In this document: in pieces, positions 1 through 10,139 of the stretch
Position numbering within the stretch: the first letter of the stretch is position 1
Layout: each line of letters starts with the position of its first letter
NCBI GenBank assembly: GCA_034509735.1
Contig: JACGWO010000004.1
Location: 10,459,395-10,523,394, forward strand
Reading direction: 5' to 3'
Source: Sesamum alatum
Lineage: Eukaryota; Streptophyta; Magnoliopsida; Lamiales; Pedaliaceae
Length of the DNA: 64,000 nucleotides
The notes under the pieces: generated by a model
Seen by the model: only the letters and a program-made list of their open reading frames with translations
Told to the model about the DNA's origin: nothing
Database searches by the model: none
Position numbers and translations under genes: made by a program

Positions 1-1092
1 TTCAACCATATAAACTGGCCTTTGAAAAGGACAGTAAAACGTTAAGAGAAGAAGCTTTAAAAGCTGTCCCTGAAGAAGAGAGGCTCAGAGAAGATGCCTA
101 CAAAAATAGCAGTAAAATCTGCTTCTGCGAAAGAACATGTTTATCCCTATATTCCAATCTCCACTAATTGGATATCTCCGATTGAAGGAAAATATATGCA
201 TTTGTCCTCAGAAGAAGTAATGAACTTCTATCTAAAAAATTTTACAGACCCTTTCCTCTATCCGAAAGACTTCTTGTATTATCAAGAAATATTAACATAT
301 ACTGGATCAGTGCAATTTGATTCACCATAAGATCTGGTGGAGAATGGGCTTTCTCAAAAGCTTATATTATCAAAGTTATAACTCCTGAACAATGGGAAGG
401 AGATTTGTATCGATTTAAAGAAATTGTGCCTGATACCAAGTATCCTCATAGGAATAAGTTATATTTCAATTATTTTGATTATATCAAAGCTTGGGACATC
501 GCCCTCTGCTACGAAAATAGACAAAGAAACATAGCTGGTTTCTGCAGTTCAAAGAACTTAAGACACTTAATTTCCCTCAATGGTTCATATGTTGGTTTGC
601 TAATTGGGGATTATATCCTATTATTTTACCACATAAAATTAGATTGATTTATGAAGACTTTGTCAAGACCAATGTGTCCATGAAAGCTCATGGGCTTATG
701 TTTACCGCTCTTTATCAAATACCATGGATTATTCGGTGGGATGTAGTTGTATCAAAAAGAACATTTCAAAAGTTAGGAGAAAGTCTTGAAAATATTCCCT
801 ATGTAGGAAGAAGGATACTTATTAAATGGTGGGATAAATTTGAATTCTTCAAAGACTCAGTCTTCTCTGTACGAGGATTATTGACCTGGAACCGATTACA
901 CCGACTAAATCAAAGTCCAAAAAGGAAATCTCTGAGGTATTGAAGGAATTGCTTTCAAGTGCATCAAAGAAGGATTTGAAAAATCAAATCAAAGAATTGC
1001 TCGAGTCATCAGATGACGAGGACGAAGAAATGATGAGCCAGAACACAGAACACTCTGATCCCATGCAAGATGCTCAGGATCCTTATCAGTAG
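1..1092 (+). pseudogene. EPRV ORF2 protein, unit U1, 5' cut by window start, frameshifted
   Basis: This is the downstream EPRV ORF (about 380 codons), of unknown function. The window begins about 18 codons inside it. The frame is broken at least four times against the other copies: one extra A near 104, a missing C near 325, a missing A near 529 and a missing G near 878. Most of these are single-base changes in short runs. The visible pieces carry the aromatic core shared by all copies (HSWFLQF-type and WFICWFANWG segments) and the acidic C-terminal tail ending in DAQDPYQ with stop TAG at 1090-1092. I see no transactivator (TAV) motif. It probably encodes nothing as it stands, unless the breaks are assembly errors. 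Confidence 0.88.
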
Positions 1093-1563
1093 CACAAAGG
1101 CCAACTTCAAAGAGTCCATGATTGAAGACAAACCACTGTTCAACAACAGTAAAGATTCTCTCCATTGACGTAAAAGATGATGGGAAGTGACTTAAAGTAG
1201 ATTCTCATATCTTTGAAGATAAGATTCTCTTATCTTCAGATATCTTCAGGAGATTTATGCTGGTCTCCCGAGTATTCTCCCTCCTTATAAAAGGAGAGTA
1301 GTATAGGTCCGTGAGAGGCATCTTAGAAAACTCAGCCTTGTTACTATCTTTGTAATATTACTTTCATAAGTATTATAAGTTTTGTTCTTGTGATAATAAA
1401 ACCTCTCTTTATCTATATCTATCTCTTCCTGCTTCCTCTCTATTTGGTACCCTAGTATTACACTAATCCGCCGCCAGTATCACACTAATCCGCCACTAGT
1501 ATCACACTAAATCCGCTGTGAACGCCATCGTGACCGTAGTCTTCGCGTTCGTTTTGGTAGCTA
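1093..1563 (+). promoter_or_regulatory. EPRV intergenic promoter/polyadenylation region, unit U1
   Basis: This region lies between the ORF2 stop and the next unit and resembles the CaMV 35S promoter in layout. An as-1-like TGACGTAA is at 1166-1173. A GATA-rich inverted repeat (arms GAAGATAAGA around TTC) follows. The TATA box TATAAAA at 1286-1292 sits inside a CTCCTT/AAGGAG inverted repeat. AATAAA is at 1395-1400, about 105 nt downstream of the TATA box, which is the spacing expected for a pregenomic RNA with a terminal redundancy. Three ~22-bp direct repeats close the region at 1454-1518. Activity is inferred only. Confidence 0.82.
1454..1518 (+). repeat. Triple ~22-bp direct repeat in EPRV leader (U1)
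   Basis: Three tandem copies of a unit close to AGTATCACACTAATCCGCC follow each other. The first has AGTATTAC and the third has an extra A before TCCGCTG. The same triplet occurs at 6061-6124, 9135-9197, 59050-59113 and, on the minus strand, 60787-60850. It lies between the polyadenylation signal and the tRNA primer site of the intact layout, so it belongs to the pregenomic RNA leader. Confidence 0.85.
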
Positions 1564-1990
1564 CCTTGAGGAAGGCAACAAACCTGTAAAACAGGAAAAT
1601 AAAAGGTTAGAAGAAATTATAGAATATCCAGATGGAGATGTAGAGATAAGATTCTCTAAAGATCGAGTTACTCACCTTAATATAAGGGAGAATTCTAAGA
1701 AAGAGGAAATAATGTCTGGTAGATGTTCTACATCTTCAATTCCCTTATCACGATTTGAAAAGGAACAAGTTATATTAAAAGAGTTTATAAAACCTCTAAT
1801 AAAAAAACGCTATTATAAGAAAAAGGATACTAATGTAGAAAGAAATCCTCCAAGAAAGGAGTATAGAAAAAAGAAAAAAGAAAATCCTCCTAAACAAAAA
1901 AGAGTTCCAATATGTTGGAAATGTCGTTCCCCAGGACATTATGCCAATAAATGTAAGTTGAAAAGAAGAATTCTAAATCTTGATATATAG
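1564..1990 (+). pseudogene. Fused MP/CP remnant with CCHC zinc knuckle, unit U2
   Basis: Only two short parts of the movement/coat region survive. The first is a piece from the end of the MP domain, starting at the deletion join at 1564. The second, joined near 1777-1781, is the basic coat-protein C-terminus with the knuckle CWKCRSPGHYANKC. An open stretch at 1712-1990 runs across the second deletion join into the knuckle. This is possible because U2 has one A more than the other units in the run near 1800. The frame then stops at 1988-1990 through a two-base TA insertion. The MP domain and the GWWD coat-protein core are missing, so movement and capsid function are lost. Confidence 0.87.
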
Positions 1991-4557
1991 ATGAAGATCT
2001 TAAAACCGCGTTACAAAAGCTTCTTATAGAAGAATCAGAACTAGAAGATGAAAATTTAAAATTATCTGTTATAACAGAAATAAATTCTGAAGATGAAAAC
2101 AATGAAGAGTCTGATAATCAGAAAATGAGGGATCAGATAACGATGAATCCAATAGTTGTGAAGGAAATTGTGACTATTATAAAGCTTTATGTCATGCTAA
2201 CGGATTATTTGTATTAACAAAAGAAGAAAGTTTTATTCTAGATCTTATAGATAAAATTCCTGATCCGGACGAGAAAAAGGAAATGTTACAAAAATATTTA
2301 GAATCTTATAAAGACCGAAAACCTGAGAAAAAATTAAAGATAAAAGAGCCGGAAGCTTATAATTTTAAAGAAATAATGAATAGAGTTAAAAACTCTAATG
2401 TATCCACTTCTACAACTACAGAGGCCTCTACGGCAGAATTAAGACATGAAGTAAAAAATTCTAAAACAAGAATTACAAGAACTAAAATCTAGAGTTTCTG
2501 CTCTTGAGATTAAATCTCATAATTATTCATCTAGTGATAATGAGGAAGAAATAAGAGTTGAAAAGGAAGAATTATTGCAAAAAGAGGAGTTAAACTCTTT
2601 AACTTTTGTTAATATGTTTGACAGAGTTATAACCCATAAATGGCATACCAAGGTTACTATTGTTGTGCATAAAGAGTATTATTTTTCGGCCATTGCCATG
2701 ATAGATTCAGAGCAGATTTTAAACTGCATTAATGAAGGGTTAGTACCCTCTAGGTATTTTTCAAAAACGACTGAAGTCCTTAATGCAGCAGATGGAAGGA
2801 AATTACTAGTAAAATACAAATTACAAAACACTGCTGTTTGTAATAAAGGAATTTGTCTAGAAATGCCATTTATAATGGTAAAAAATCTCTCTCATGACGT
2901 GATATTAGGAAATCTTTTCTTCATATGCTTTATCCAATCAAAGAAGTATCCAAAGAAGGAATTACAAGTGTAGTAAAAGGAAATGAATTAAAGTTCAATT
3001 TTGTCACTCAGCCAAAATATCATGAGATTGACTTAATTCAAAAAACAATTGAAAGAAAAGAAAACTTTTTAAACTCTTTATCCCAAGAGATTAGTTATAA
3101 AAAATTAAAAGAGAAAATTTCTTCTCCTTATTTACAAAATAAAATCAAGGAATTACAATCTTATATAGAAAAAACAATCTGCTCAGATATTCCTAATGCC
3201 TTCTGGGAAAGGAAAAAACATGTTGTCTCTTTACCTTATGAGACTGATTTAAAGAAAATCAGATTCCCACTAAAGCTAGACCCATTGCCATGGGTCCTAG
3301 ACATTTAGAAATATGCAAAAAGGAAATAGAGGAATTATTACTTAAAAAACTTATAAGGCCATCCCATAGTCCTTGGAGTTGTCCTGCCTTTTATGTAGAA
3401 AATGCAGCAGAACTTGAAAGAGGGGTTCCCAGGTTTAGTTATAAACTACAAACCTCTAAACAAAGCTTTAAGGTGGATACGGTACCCAATTCCAAACAAA
3501 AAAGGACCTTTTGAATAGGCTTTATTCAGCTAAAGTTATGTCAAAATTTGATATGAAATCAGGATTTTGGCAAATCCAAATAAAAGAAGAAGATCGTTAT
3601 AAGACAGCTTTCACTGTCCCTTTTGGCCATTATGAATGGAACGTTATGCCTTTCGGACTAAAGAATGCCCCTTCTGAATTTCAAAGGATTATGAATGACA
3701 TATTTAATGCTTATACGGCATTTACAATAGTCTATATAGATGATGTCCTAATATTTTCAGAATCTATTGAACAACATTTTAAACATCTAAAAATATTCAT
3801 AGATGTTGTTGTGAGAGCAGGATTGGTTGTTTCTGCCAAAAAGATTAAACTCTTTCAGACTGAAATAAAATTTCTAGGACATATTATTAGAGAAGGAACT
3901 ATCTTCCCTATAGATCGAGCTATAATATTTGCTGAAAAATTTCCTGATGAAATCAAGGATAAAAATCAACTACAAAGGTTTCTTGGAAGTCTAAATTATG
4001 TTGCTGAATTTTATAAAGATTTGGCTTATGATGCTAAACCGTTATTTGAGAGACTCAAGAAAAACCCTCCAATTTGGAGCACCGAACACACTAATGCAGT
4101 TAGGAAAATTAAAGCAAGAATTAAAGAAATTCCTTGTCTTGCAATTTCAAACCCAGATGCCTTCAAAATTGTTGAGACCGATGCTTCGATGTAGGATATG
4201 GAGGAATACTTAAACAAAGGATTAATGATAAAGAATCATTAGTAAGGTTCACCTCGGGAGTATGGAGAGGACCTAGAGTTAATTACTCTACGGTTAAAAA
4301 GGAGATTTTGTCTATTGTTCTATGCATTCAAAAAATTCGAAAGTGATTTATTAAATCAAAAATTTTTGTTACGAGTAGATTGCAAATCTGCAAAAGAGAT
4401 ATTACAAAAGGATGTTAAAAATTTAGCCTCGAAACAAATCTTTGCTAGGTGGCAAGCCATACTATCTGTATTCGATTTTTGATATTGAGTTTATTAAAGG
4501 ATCACATAACTCCTTACCTGATTTTTAACTCGTGAATTTTTGCAGGGAAAGCAATGA
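1966..4557 (+). pseudogene. Protease-RT-RNase H part of EPRV polyprotein, unit U2, multiply frameshifted
   Basis: This is the pol half of the pararetrovirus polyprotein (aspartic protease, reverse transcriptase, RNase H), which copies pregenomic RNA into DNA. Open pieces lie at 2283-2492, 2575-2973, 2925-3308, 3290-3514 and 3511-4194. RT palm motifs are readable: MKSGFWQI, FGLKNAPSEF and YIDDVL near 3733. Breaks include an extra A near 2458, a missing C near 2913, a missing T near 3250, an extra T near 3435, an extra A near 3505, a missing C at 4188 that stops RNase H after ETDAS, and several later runs. The protease active site DSGAD reads DSEQI because of two nearby indels that restore frame. 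The stop TGA at 4555-4557 overlaps the ORF2 start. Confidence 0.9.
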
Positions 4558-5698
4558 ACAAAGATAGAGCGTCATCCAGTAAAGGTAATGTTAACCTAAA
4601 TAAATTTCAACCATATAAACTGGCCTTTGAAAAGGACAGTAAAACGTTAAGAGAAGAAGCTTTAAAAGCTGTCCCTGAAGAAGAGAGGCTCAGAGAAGAT
4701 GCCTACAAAATAGCAGTAAAATCTGCTTCTGCGAAAGAACATGTTTATCCCTATATTCCAATCTCCACTAATTGGATATCTCCGATTGAAGGAAAATATA
4801 TGCATTTGTCCTCAGAAGAAGTAATGAACTTCTATCTAAAAAATTTACAGACCCTTTCCTCTATCCGAAAGACTTCTTGTATTATCAAGAAATATTAACA
4901 TATACTGGATCAGTGCAATTTGATTCCACCATAAGATCTGGTGGAGAATGGGCTTTCTCAAAAGCTTATATTATCAAAGTTATAACTCCTGAACAATGGG
5001 AAGGAGATTTGTATCGATTTAAAGAAATTGTGCCTGATACCAAGTATCCTCATAGGAATAAGTTATATTTCAATTATTTTGATTATATCAAAGCTTGGGA
5101 CATCGCCCTCTGCTACGAAAATAGACAAAGAAAACATAGCTGGTTTCTGCAGTTCAAAGAACTTAAGACACTTAATTTCCCTCAATGGTTCATATGTTGG
5201 TTTGCTAATTGGGGATTATATCCTATTATTTTACCACATAAAATTAGATTGATTTATGAAGACTTTGTCAAGACCAATGTGTCCATGAAAGCTCATGGGC
5301 TTATGTTTACCGCTCTTTATCAAATACCATGGATTATTCGGTGGGATGTAGTTGTATCAAAAAGAACATTTCAAAAGTTAGGAGAAAGTCTTGAAAATAT
5401 TCCCTATGTAGGAAGAAGGATACTTATTAAATGGTGGGATAAATTTGAATTCTTCAAAGACTCAGTCTTCTCTGTACGAGGGATTATTGACCTGGAACCG
5501 ATTACACCGACTAAATCAAAGTCCAAAAAGGAAATCTCTGAGGTATTGAAGGAATTGCTTTCAAGTGCATCAAAGAAGGATTTGAAAAATCAAATCAAAG
5601 AATTGCTCGAGTCATCAGATGACGAGGACGAAGAAATGATGAGCCAGAACACAGAACACTCTGATCCCATGCAAGATGCTCAGGATCCTTATCAGTAG
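4554..5698 (+). pseudogene. EPRV ORF2 protein, unit U2, a single frameshift
   Basis: ORF2 starts at ATG 4554, which overlaps the polyprotein stop as ATGA, and ends at TAG 5696-5698. Two open frames cover it (4554-4898 and 4877-5698). They are separated by one missing T in the run near 4845. The protein would be about 380 residues: a lysine- and glutamate-rich N-terminus, a central aromatic region with many Trp and Tyr residues, and an acidic Ser/Asp/Glu tail. I recognise no enzymatic motif. The position matches the uncharacterised ORF behind the polyprotein in tungro- and florendo-type pararetroviruses. A strong 3' splice site (TTTTTGCAG, AG at 4544-4545) lies just upstream. The matching donor is deleted from this unit. 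Confidence 0.85.
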
Positions 5699-6169
5699 CA
5701 CAAAGGCCAACTTCAAAGAGTCCATGATTGAAGACAAACCACTGTTCAACAACAGTAAAGATTCTCTCCATTGACGTAAAGATGATGGGAAGTGACTTAA
5801 AGTAGATTCTCATATCTTTGAAGATAAGATTCTCTTATCTTCAGATATCTTCAGGAGATTTATGCTGGTCTCCCGAGTATTCTCCCCTCCTTATAAAAGG
5901 AGAGTAGTATAGGTCCGTGAGAGGCATCTTAGAAAACTCAGCCTTGTTACTATCTTTTGTAATATTACTTTCATAAGTATTGTAAGTTTTGTTCTTGTGA
6001 TAATAAAACCTCTCTTTATCTATATCTATCTCTTCCCGCTTCCTCTCTATTTGGTACCCTAGTATTACACTAATCCGCCGCCAGTATCACACTAATCCGC
6101 CACTAGTATCACACTAATCCGCTGTGAACGCCATCGTGACCGTAGTCTTCGCGTTCGTTTTGGTAGCTA
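5699..6169 (+). promoter_or_regulatory. EPRV intergenic promoter region, unit U2
   Basis: It has the same elements as the U1 region: ACTGTT/AACAGT inverted repeat near 5740, TGACGTAA at 5772-5779, inverted repeat GAAGATAAGA-TTC with its complement at 5820-5842, TATAAAA at 5892-5898, AATAAA at 6002-6007 and the triple 22-bp repeat at 6061-6124. The region ends at the deletion join (6170), where the PBS would otherwise follow. Transcripts from here would run into the U3 defective body. Confidence 0.82.
6061..6124 (+). repeat. Triple ~22-bp direct repeat in EPRV leader (U2)
   Basis: Three tandem units of about 22 bp around AGTATCACACTAATCCGCC. It is the same triplet as in the other EPRV intergenic regions. 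Confidence 0.85.
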
Positions 6170-6563
6170 CCTTGAGGAAGGCAACAAACCTGTAAAACAG
6201 GAAAATAAAAGGTTAGAAGAAATTATAGAATATCCAGATGGAGATGTAGAGATAAGATTCTCTAAAGATCGAGTTACTCACCTTAATATAAGGGAGAATT
6301 CTAAGAAAGAGGAAATAATGTCTGGTAGATGTTCTACATCTTCAATTCCCTTATCACGATTTGAAAAGGAACAAGTTATATTAAAAGAGTTTATAAAACC
6401 TCTAATAAAAAACGCTATTATAAGAAAAAGGATACTAATGTAGAAAGAAATCCTCCCAAGAAAGGAGTATAGAAAAAAGAAAAAAGAAAATCCTGATAAA
6501 CAAAAAAGAGTTCCAATATGTTGGAAATGTCGTTCCCCAGGACATTATGCCAATAAATGTAAG
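6170..6563 (+). pseudogene. MP/CP remnant, unit U3
   Basis: After the shared deletion join at 6170 this carries the short MP-end piece, then the second shared deletion join near 6384, then the basic CP tail and CCHC knuckle (about 6521-6560). Unlike U2 the run near 6408 has six A, so the frame after the second join is closed. An extra C near 6456 and a changed codon near 6495 add further differences. The knuckle is in frame with the long protease ORF that follows, which shows that CP and protease belong to one polyprotein in the parent virus. Confidence 0.84.
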
Positions 6564-7712
6564 TTGAAAAGAAGAATTCTAAATCTTGATATAGATGAAG
6601 ATCTTAAAACCGCGTTACAAAAGCTTCTTATAGAAGAATCAGAACTAGAAGATGAAAATTTAAAATTATCTGTTATAACAGAAATAAATTCTGAAGATGA
6701 AAACAATGAAGAGTCTGATAAATCAGAAAATGAGGGATCAGATAACGATGAATCCAATAGTTGTGAAGGAAATTGTGACTATTATAAAGCTTTATGTCAT
6801 GCTAACGGATTATTTGTATTAACAAAAGAAGAAAGTTTTATTCTAGATCTTATAGATAAAATTCCTGATCCGGACGAGAAAAAGGAAATGTTACAAAAAT
6901 ATTTAGAATCTTATAAAGACCGAAAACCTGAGAAAAAATTAAAGATAAAAGAGCCGGAAGCTTATAATTTTAAAGAAATAATGAATAGAGTTAAAAACTC
7001 TAATGTATCCACTTCTACAACTACAGAGGCCTCTACGGCAGAATTAAGACATGAAGTAAAAATTCTAAAACAAGAATTACAAGAACTAAAATCTAGAGTT
7101 TCTGCTCTTGAGATTAAATCTCATAATTATTCATCTAGTGATAATGAGGAAGAAATAAGAGTTGAAAAGGAAGAATTATTGCAAAAAGAGGAGTTAAACT
7201 CTTTAACTTTTGTTAATATGGTTGACAGAGTTATAACCCATAAATGGCATACCAAGGTTACTATTGTTGTGCATAAAGAGTATTGTTTTTCGGCCATTGC
7301 CATGATAGATTCAGGAGCAGATTTAAACTGCATTAATGAAGGGTTAGTACCCTCTAGGTATTTTTCAAAAACGACTGAAGTCCTTAATGCAGCAGATGGA
7401 AGGAAATTACTAGTAAAATACAAATTACAAAACACTGCTGTTTGTAATAAAGGAATTTGTCTAGAAATGCCATTTATAATGGTAAAAAATCTCTCTCATG
7501 ACGTGGTATTAGGAAATCCTTTTCTTCATATGCTTTATCCAATCAAAGAAGTATCCAAAGAAGGAATTACAAGTGTAGTAAAAGGAAATGAATTAAAGTT
7601 CAATTTTGTCACTCAGCCAAAATATCATGAGATTGACTTAATTCAAAAAACAATTGAAAGAAAAGAAAACTTTTTAAACTCTTTATCCCAAGAGATTAGT
7701 TATAAAAATTAA
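6564..7712 (+). CDS. CP tail and aspartic protease segment of EPRV polyprotein, unit U3
   Basis: This is a 382-codon open stretch, not a gene start: upstream codons including the zinc knuckle are in the same frame, and the first listed codon is TTG where other copies have ATG. It contains an acidic linker (many Glu, Asp and Ser), a coiled-coil-like segment, then the pepsin-type retroviral protease with active site DSGAD at 7308-7322. After that comes the linker to RT. It ends at 7712 because one A is missing from the run near 7705. This copy keeps the best protease active site of the left array. On its own it would give a non-functional fragment. Confidence 0.86.
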   Translation: MKRRILNLDIDEDLKTALQKLLIEESELEDENLKLSVITEINSEDENNEESDKSENEGSDNDESNSCEGNCDYYKALCHANGLFVLTKEESFILDLIDKIPDPDEKKEMLQKYLESYKDRKPEKKLKIKEPEAYNFKEIMNRVKNSNVSTSTTTEASTAELRHEVKILKQELQELKSRVSALEIKSHNYSSSDNEEEIRVEKEELLQKEELNSLTFVNMVDRVITHKWHTKVTIVVHKEYCFSAIAMIDSGADLNCINEGLVPSRYFSKTTEVLNAADGRKLLVKYKLQNTAVCNKGICLEMPFIMVKNLSHDVVLGNPFLHMLYPIKEVSKEGITSVVKGNELKFNFVTQPKYHEIDLIQKTIERKENFLNSLSQEISYKN

Positions 7713-8141
7713 AAGAGAAAATTTCTTCTCCTTATTTACAAAATAAAATCAAGGAATTACAATCTTATATAGAAAAAACAATCTGCTCAGATATTCCTAA
7801 TGCCTTCTGGGAAAGGAAAAAACATGTTGTCTCTTACCTTATGAGACTGATTTTAAAGAAAATCAGATTCCCACTAAAGCTAGACCCATTGCCATGGGTC
7901 CTAGACATTTAGAAATATGCAAAAAGGAAATAGAGGAATTATTACTTAAAAAACTTATAAGGCCATCCCATAGTCCTTGGAGTTGTCCTGCCTTTTATGT
8001 AGAAAATGCAGCAGAACTTGAAAGAGGGGTTCCCAGGTTAGTTATAAACTACAAACCTCTAAACAAAGCTTTAAGGTGGATACGGTACCCAATTCCAAAC
8101 AAAAAGGACCTTTTGAATAGGCTTTATTCAGCTAAAGTTAT
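7713..8141 (+). pseudogene. RT N-terminal fragment, unit U3, cut by internal deletion
   Basis: This continues the polyprotein after the frame break. A T is also missing in the run near 7833. The second open piece (7894-8157) covers the RT fingers region, including PSHSPWSCPAFYV and the segment up to RLYSAKV. At about 8135-8141 the sequence jumps from RT into the middle of ORF2. The bases AGTTAT occur at both parent breakpoints, so this looks like a deletion at a 6-bp microhomology. The RT palm with YIDD, all of RNase H, the ORF2 start and the splice acceptor are lost. The deletion removes about 1.5 kb compared with U2. Confidence 0.88.
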
Positions 8142-8773
8142 ATTTCAATTATTTTGATTATATCAAAGCTTGGGACATCGCCCTCTGCTACGAAAATAGA
8201 CAAAGAAAACATAGCTGGTTTCTGCAGTTCAAAGAACTTAAGACACTTAATTTCCCTCAATGGTTCATATGTTGGTTTGCTAATTGGGGATTATATCCTA
8301 TTATTTTACCACATAAAATTAGATTGATTTATGAAGACTTTGTCAAGACCAATGTGTCCATGAAAGCTCATGGGCTTATGTTTACCGCTCTTTATCAAAT
8401 ACCATGGATTATTCGGTGGGATGTAGTTGTATCAAAAAGAACATTTCAAAAGTTAGGAGAAAGTCTTGAAAATATTCCCTATGTAGGAAGAAGGATACTT
8501 ATTAAATGGTGGGATAAATTTGAATTCTTCAAAGACTCAGTCTTCTCTGTACGAGGGATTATTGACCTGGAACCGATTACACCGACTAAATCAAAGTCCA
8601 AAAAGGAAATCTCTGAGGTATTGAAGGAATTGCTTTCAAGTGCATCAAAGAAGGATTTGAAAAATCAAATCAAAGAATTGCTCGAGTCATCAGATGACGA
8701 GGACGAAGAAATGATGAGCCAGAACACAGAACACTCTGATCCCATGCAAGATGCTCAGGATCCTTATCAGTAG
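8142..8773 (+). pseudogene. ORF2 C-terminal two-thirds, unit U3
   Basis: ORF2 without its N-terminus begins at the deletion join and stays open through the conserved aromatic core and the acidic tail to TAG 8771-8773. The last 149 codons (8324-8773) match the same part of U2 and U8 almost exactly. No start codon of ORF2 remains, so translation would need an internal ATG. It shows that the deletion happened in a unit already in the array, or before amplification of this unit. Confidence 0.87.
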
Positions 8774-9243
8774 CACAAAGGCCAACTTCAAAGAGTCCAT
8801 GATTGAAGACAAACCACTGTTCAACAACAGTAAAGATTCTCTCCATTGACGTAAAGATGATGGGAAGTGACTTAAAGTAGATTCTCATATCTTTGAAGAT
8901 AAGATTCTCTTATCTTCAGATATCTTCAGGAGATTTATGCTGGTCTCCCGAGTATTCTCCCCTCCTTATAAAAGGAGAGTAGTATAGGTCCGTGAGAGGC
9001 ATCTTAGAAAACTCAGCCTTGTTACTATCTTTGTAATATTACTTTCATAAGTATTGTAAGTTTTGTTCTTGTGATAATAAAACCTCTCTTTATCTATATC
9101 AATCTCTTCCTGCTTCCTCTCTATTTGGTACCCTAGTATTACACTAATCCGCCGCCAGTATCACACTAATCCGCCACTAGTATCACACTAATCCGCTGTG
9201 AACGCCATCGTGACCGTAGTCTTCGCGTTCGTTTTGGTAGCTA
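8774..9243 (+). promoter_or_regulatory. EPRV intergenic promoter region, unit U3
   Basis: TGACGTAA at 8847-8854, TATAAAA at 8967-8973 in the CTCCTT/AAGGAG setting, AATAAA at 9076-9081 and the triple 22-bp repeat at 9135-9197. It shares the sequence variant GTCCGTGAGAGG after the TATA box with U1 and U2, whereas U5 and U8 have GTCCGAGGGAGG. It ends at the shared deletion join at 9244. Confidence 0.82.
9135..9197 (+). repeat. Triple ~22-bp direct repeat in EPRV leader (U3)
   Basis: Three tandem copies of the AGTATCACACTAATCCGCC-type unit between the polyadenylation signal and the deletion join. Confidence 0.85.
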
Positions 9244-10139
9244 CCTTGAGGAAGGCAACAAACCTGTAAAACAGGAAAATAAAAGGTTAGAAGAAATTAT
9301 AGAATATCCAGATGGAGATGTAGAGATAAGATTCTCTAAAGATCGAGTTACTCACCTTAATATAAGGGAGAATTCTAAGAAAGAGGAAATAATGTCTGGT
9401 AGATGTTCTACATCTTCAATTCCCTTATCACGATTTGAAAAGGAACAAGTTATATTAAAAGAGTTTATAAAACCTCTAATAAAAAACGCTATTATAAGAA
9501 AAAGGATACTAATGTAGAAAGAAATCCTCCAAGAAAGGAGTATAGAAAAAAGAAAAAAGAAAATCCTCCTAAACAAAAAAGAGTTCCAATATGTTGGAAA
9601 TGTCGTTCCCCAGGACATTATGCCAATAAATGTAAGATGAAAAGAAGAATTCTAAATCTTGATATAGATGAAGATCTTAAAACCGCGTTACAAAAGCTTC
9701 TTATAGAAGAATCAGAACTAGAAGATGAAAATTTAAAATTATCTGTTATAACAGAAATAAATTCTGAAGATGAAAACAATGAAGAGTCTGATAAATCAGA
9801 AAATGAGGATCAGATAACGATGAATCCAATAGTTGTGAAGGAAATTGTGACTATTATAAAGCTTTATGTCATGCTAACGGATTATTTGTATTAACAAAAG
9901 AAGAAAGTTTTATTCTAGATCTTATAGATAAAATTCCTGATCCGGACGAGAAAAAGGAAATGTTACAAAAATATTTAGAATCTTATAAAGACCGAAAACC
10001 TGAGAAAAAATTAAAGATAAAAGAGCCGGAAGCTTATAATTTTAAAGAAATAATGAATAGAGTTAAAAAACTCTAATGTATCCACTTCTACAACTACAGA
10101 GGCCTCTACGGCAGAATTAAGACATGAAGTAAAAATTCT
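9244..10139 (+). pseudogene. MP/CP remnant and start of protease region, unit U4, cut by satellite
   Basis: It has the same two deletion joins as U2 and U3, then the CCHC knuckle (9592-9633) and the acidic linker. An open piece at 9637-9894 follows the knuckle in frame and breaks where two bases are missing near 9808. Another extra A lies near 10069. Similarity to EPRV ends at about 10139, before the protease active site, where satellite sequence begins after a few unassigned bases. This edge is therefore a breakpoint and not a viral end. Confidence 0.88.

Larger units (their letters stand above)
1..10139 (+). mobile_element. Head-to-tail array of defective EPRV units (U1-U4)
   Basis: Four consecutive EPRV units lie in the same orientation: U1 (end of ORF2 plus promoter, entering from outside the window), U2 (1564-6169), U3 (6170-9243) and U4 (9244-10139, cut by satellite). 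The ORF2 stop recurs at 1092, 5698 and 8773, giving spacings of 4606 and 3075 bp. U2, U3 and U4 share two deletions relative to the long copy at 51495-59157: about 1.27 kb from just before the tRNA primer site into the movement protein, and about 1.74 kb covering the end of MP and most of the coat protein. U3 has a further 1.5-kb deletion inside RT. Identity between units looks very high by eye. No LTR and no integrase are present, which fits a pararetrovirus and not an LTR retrotransposon. Confidence 0.93.
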
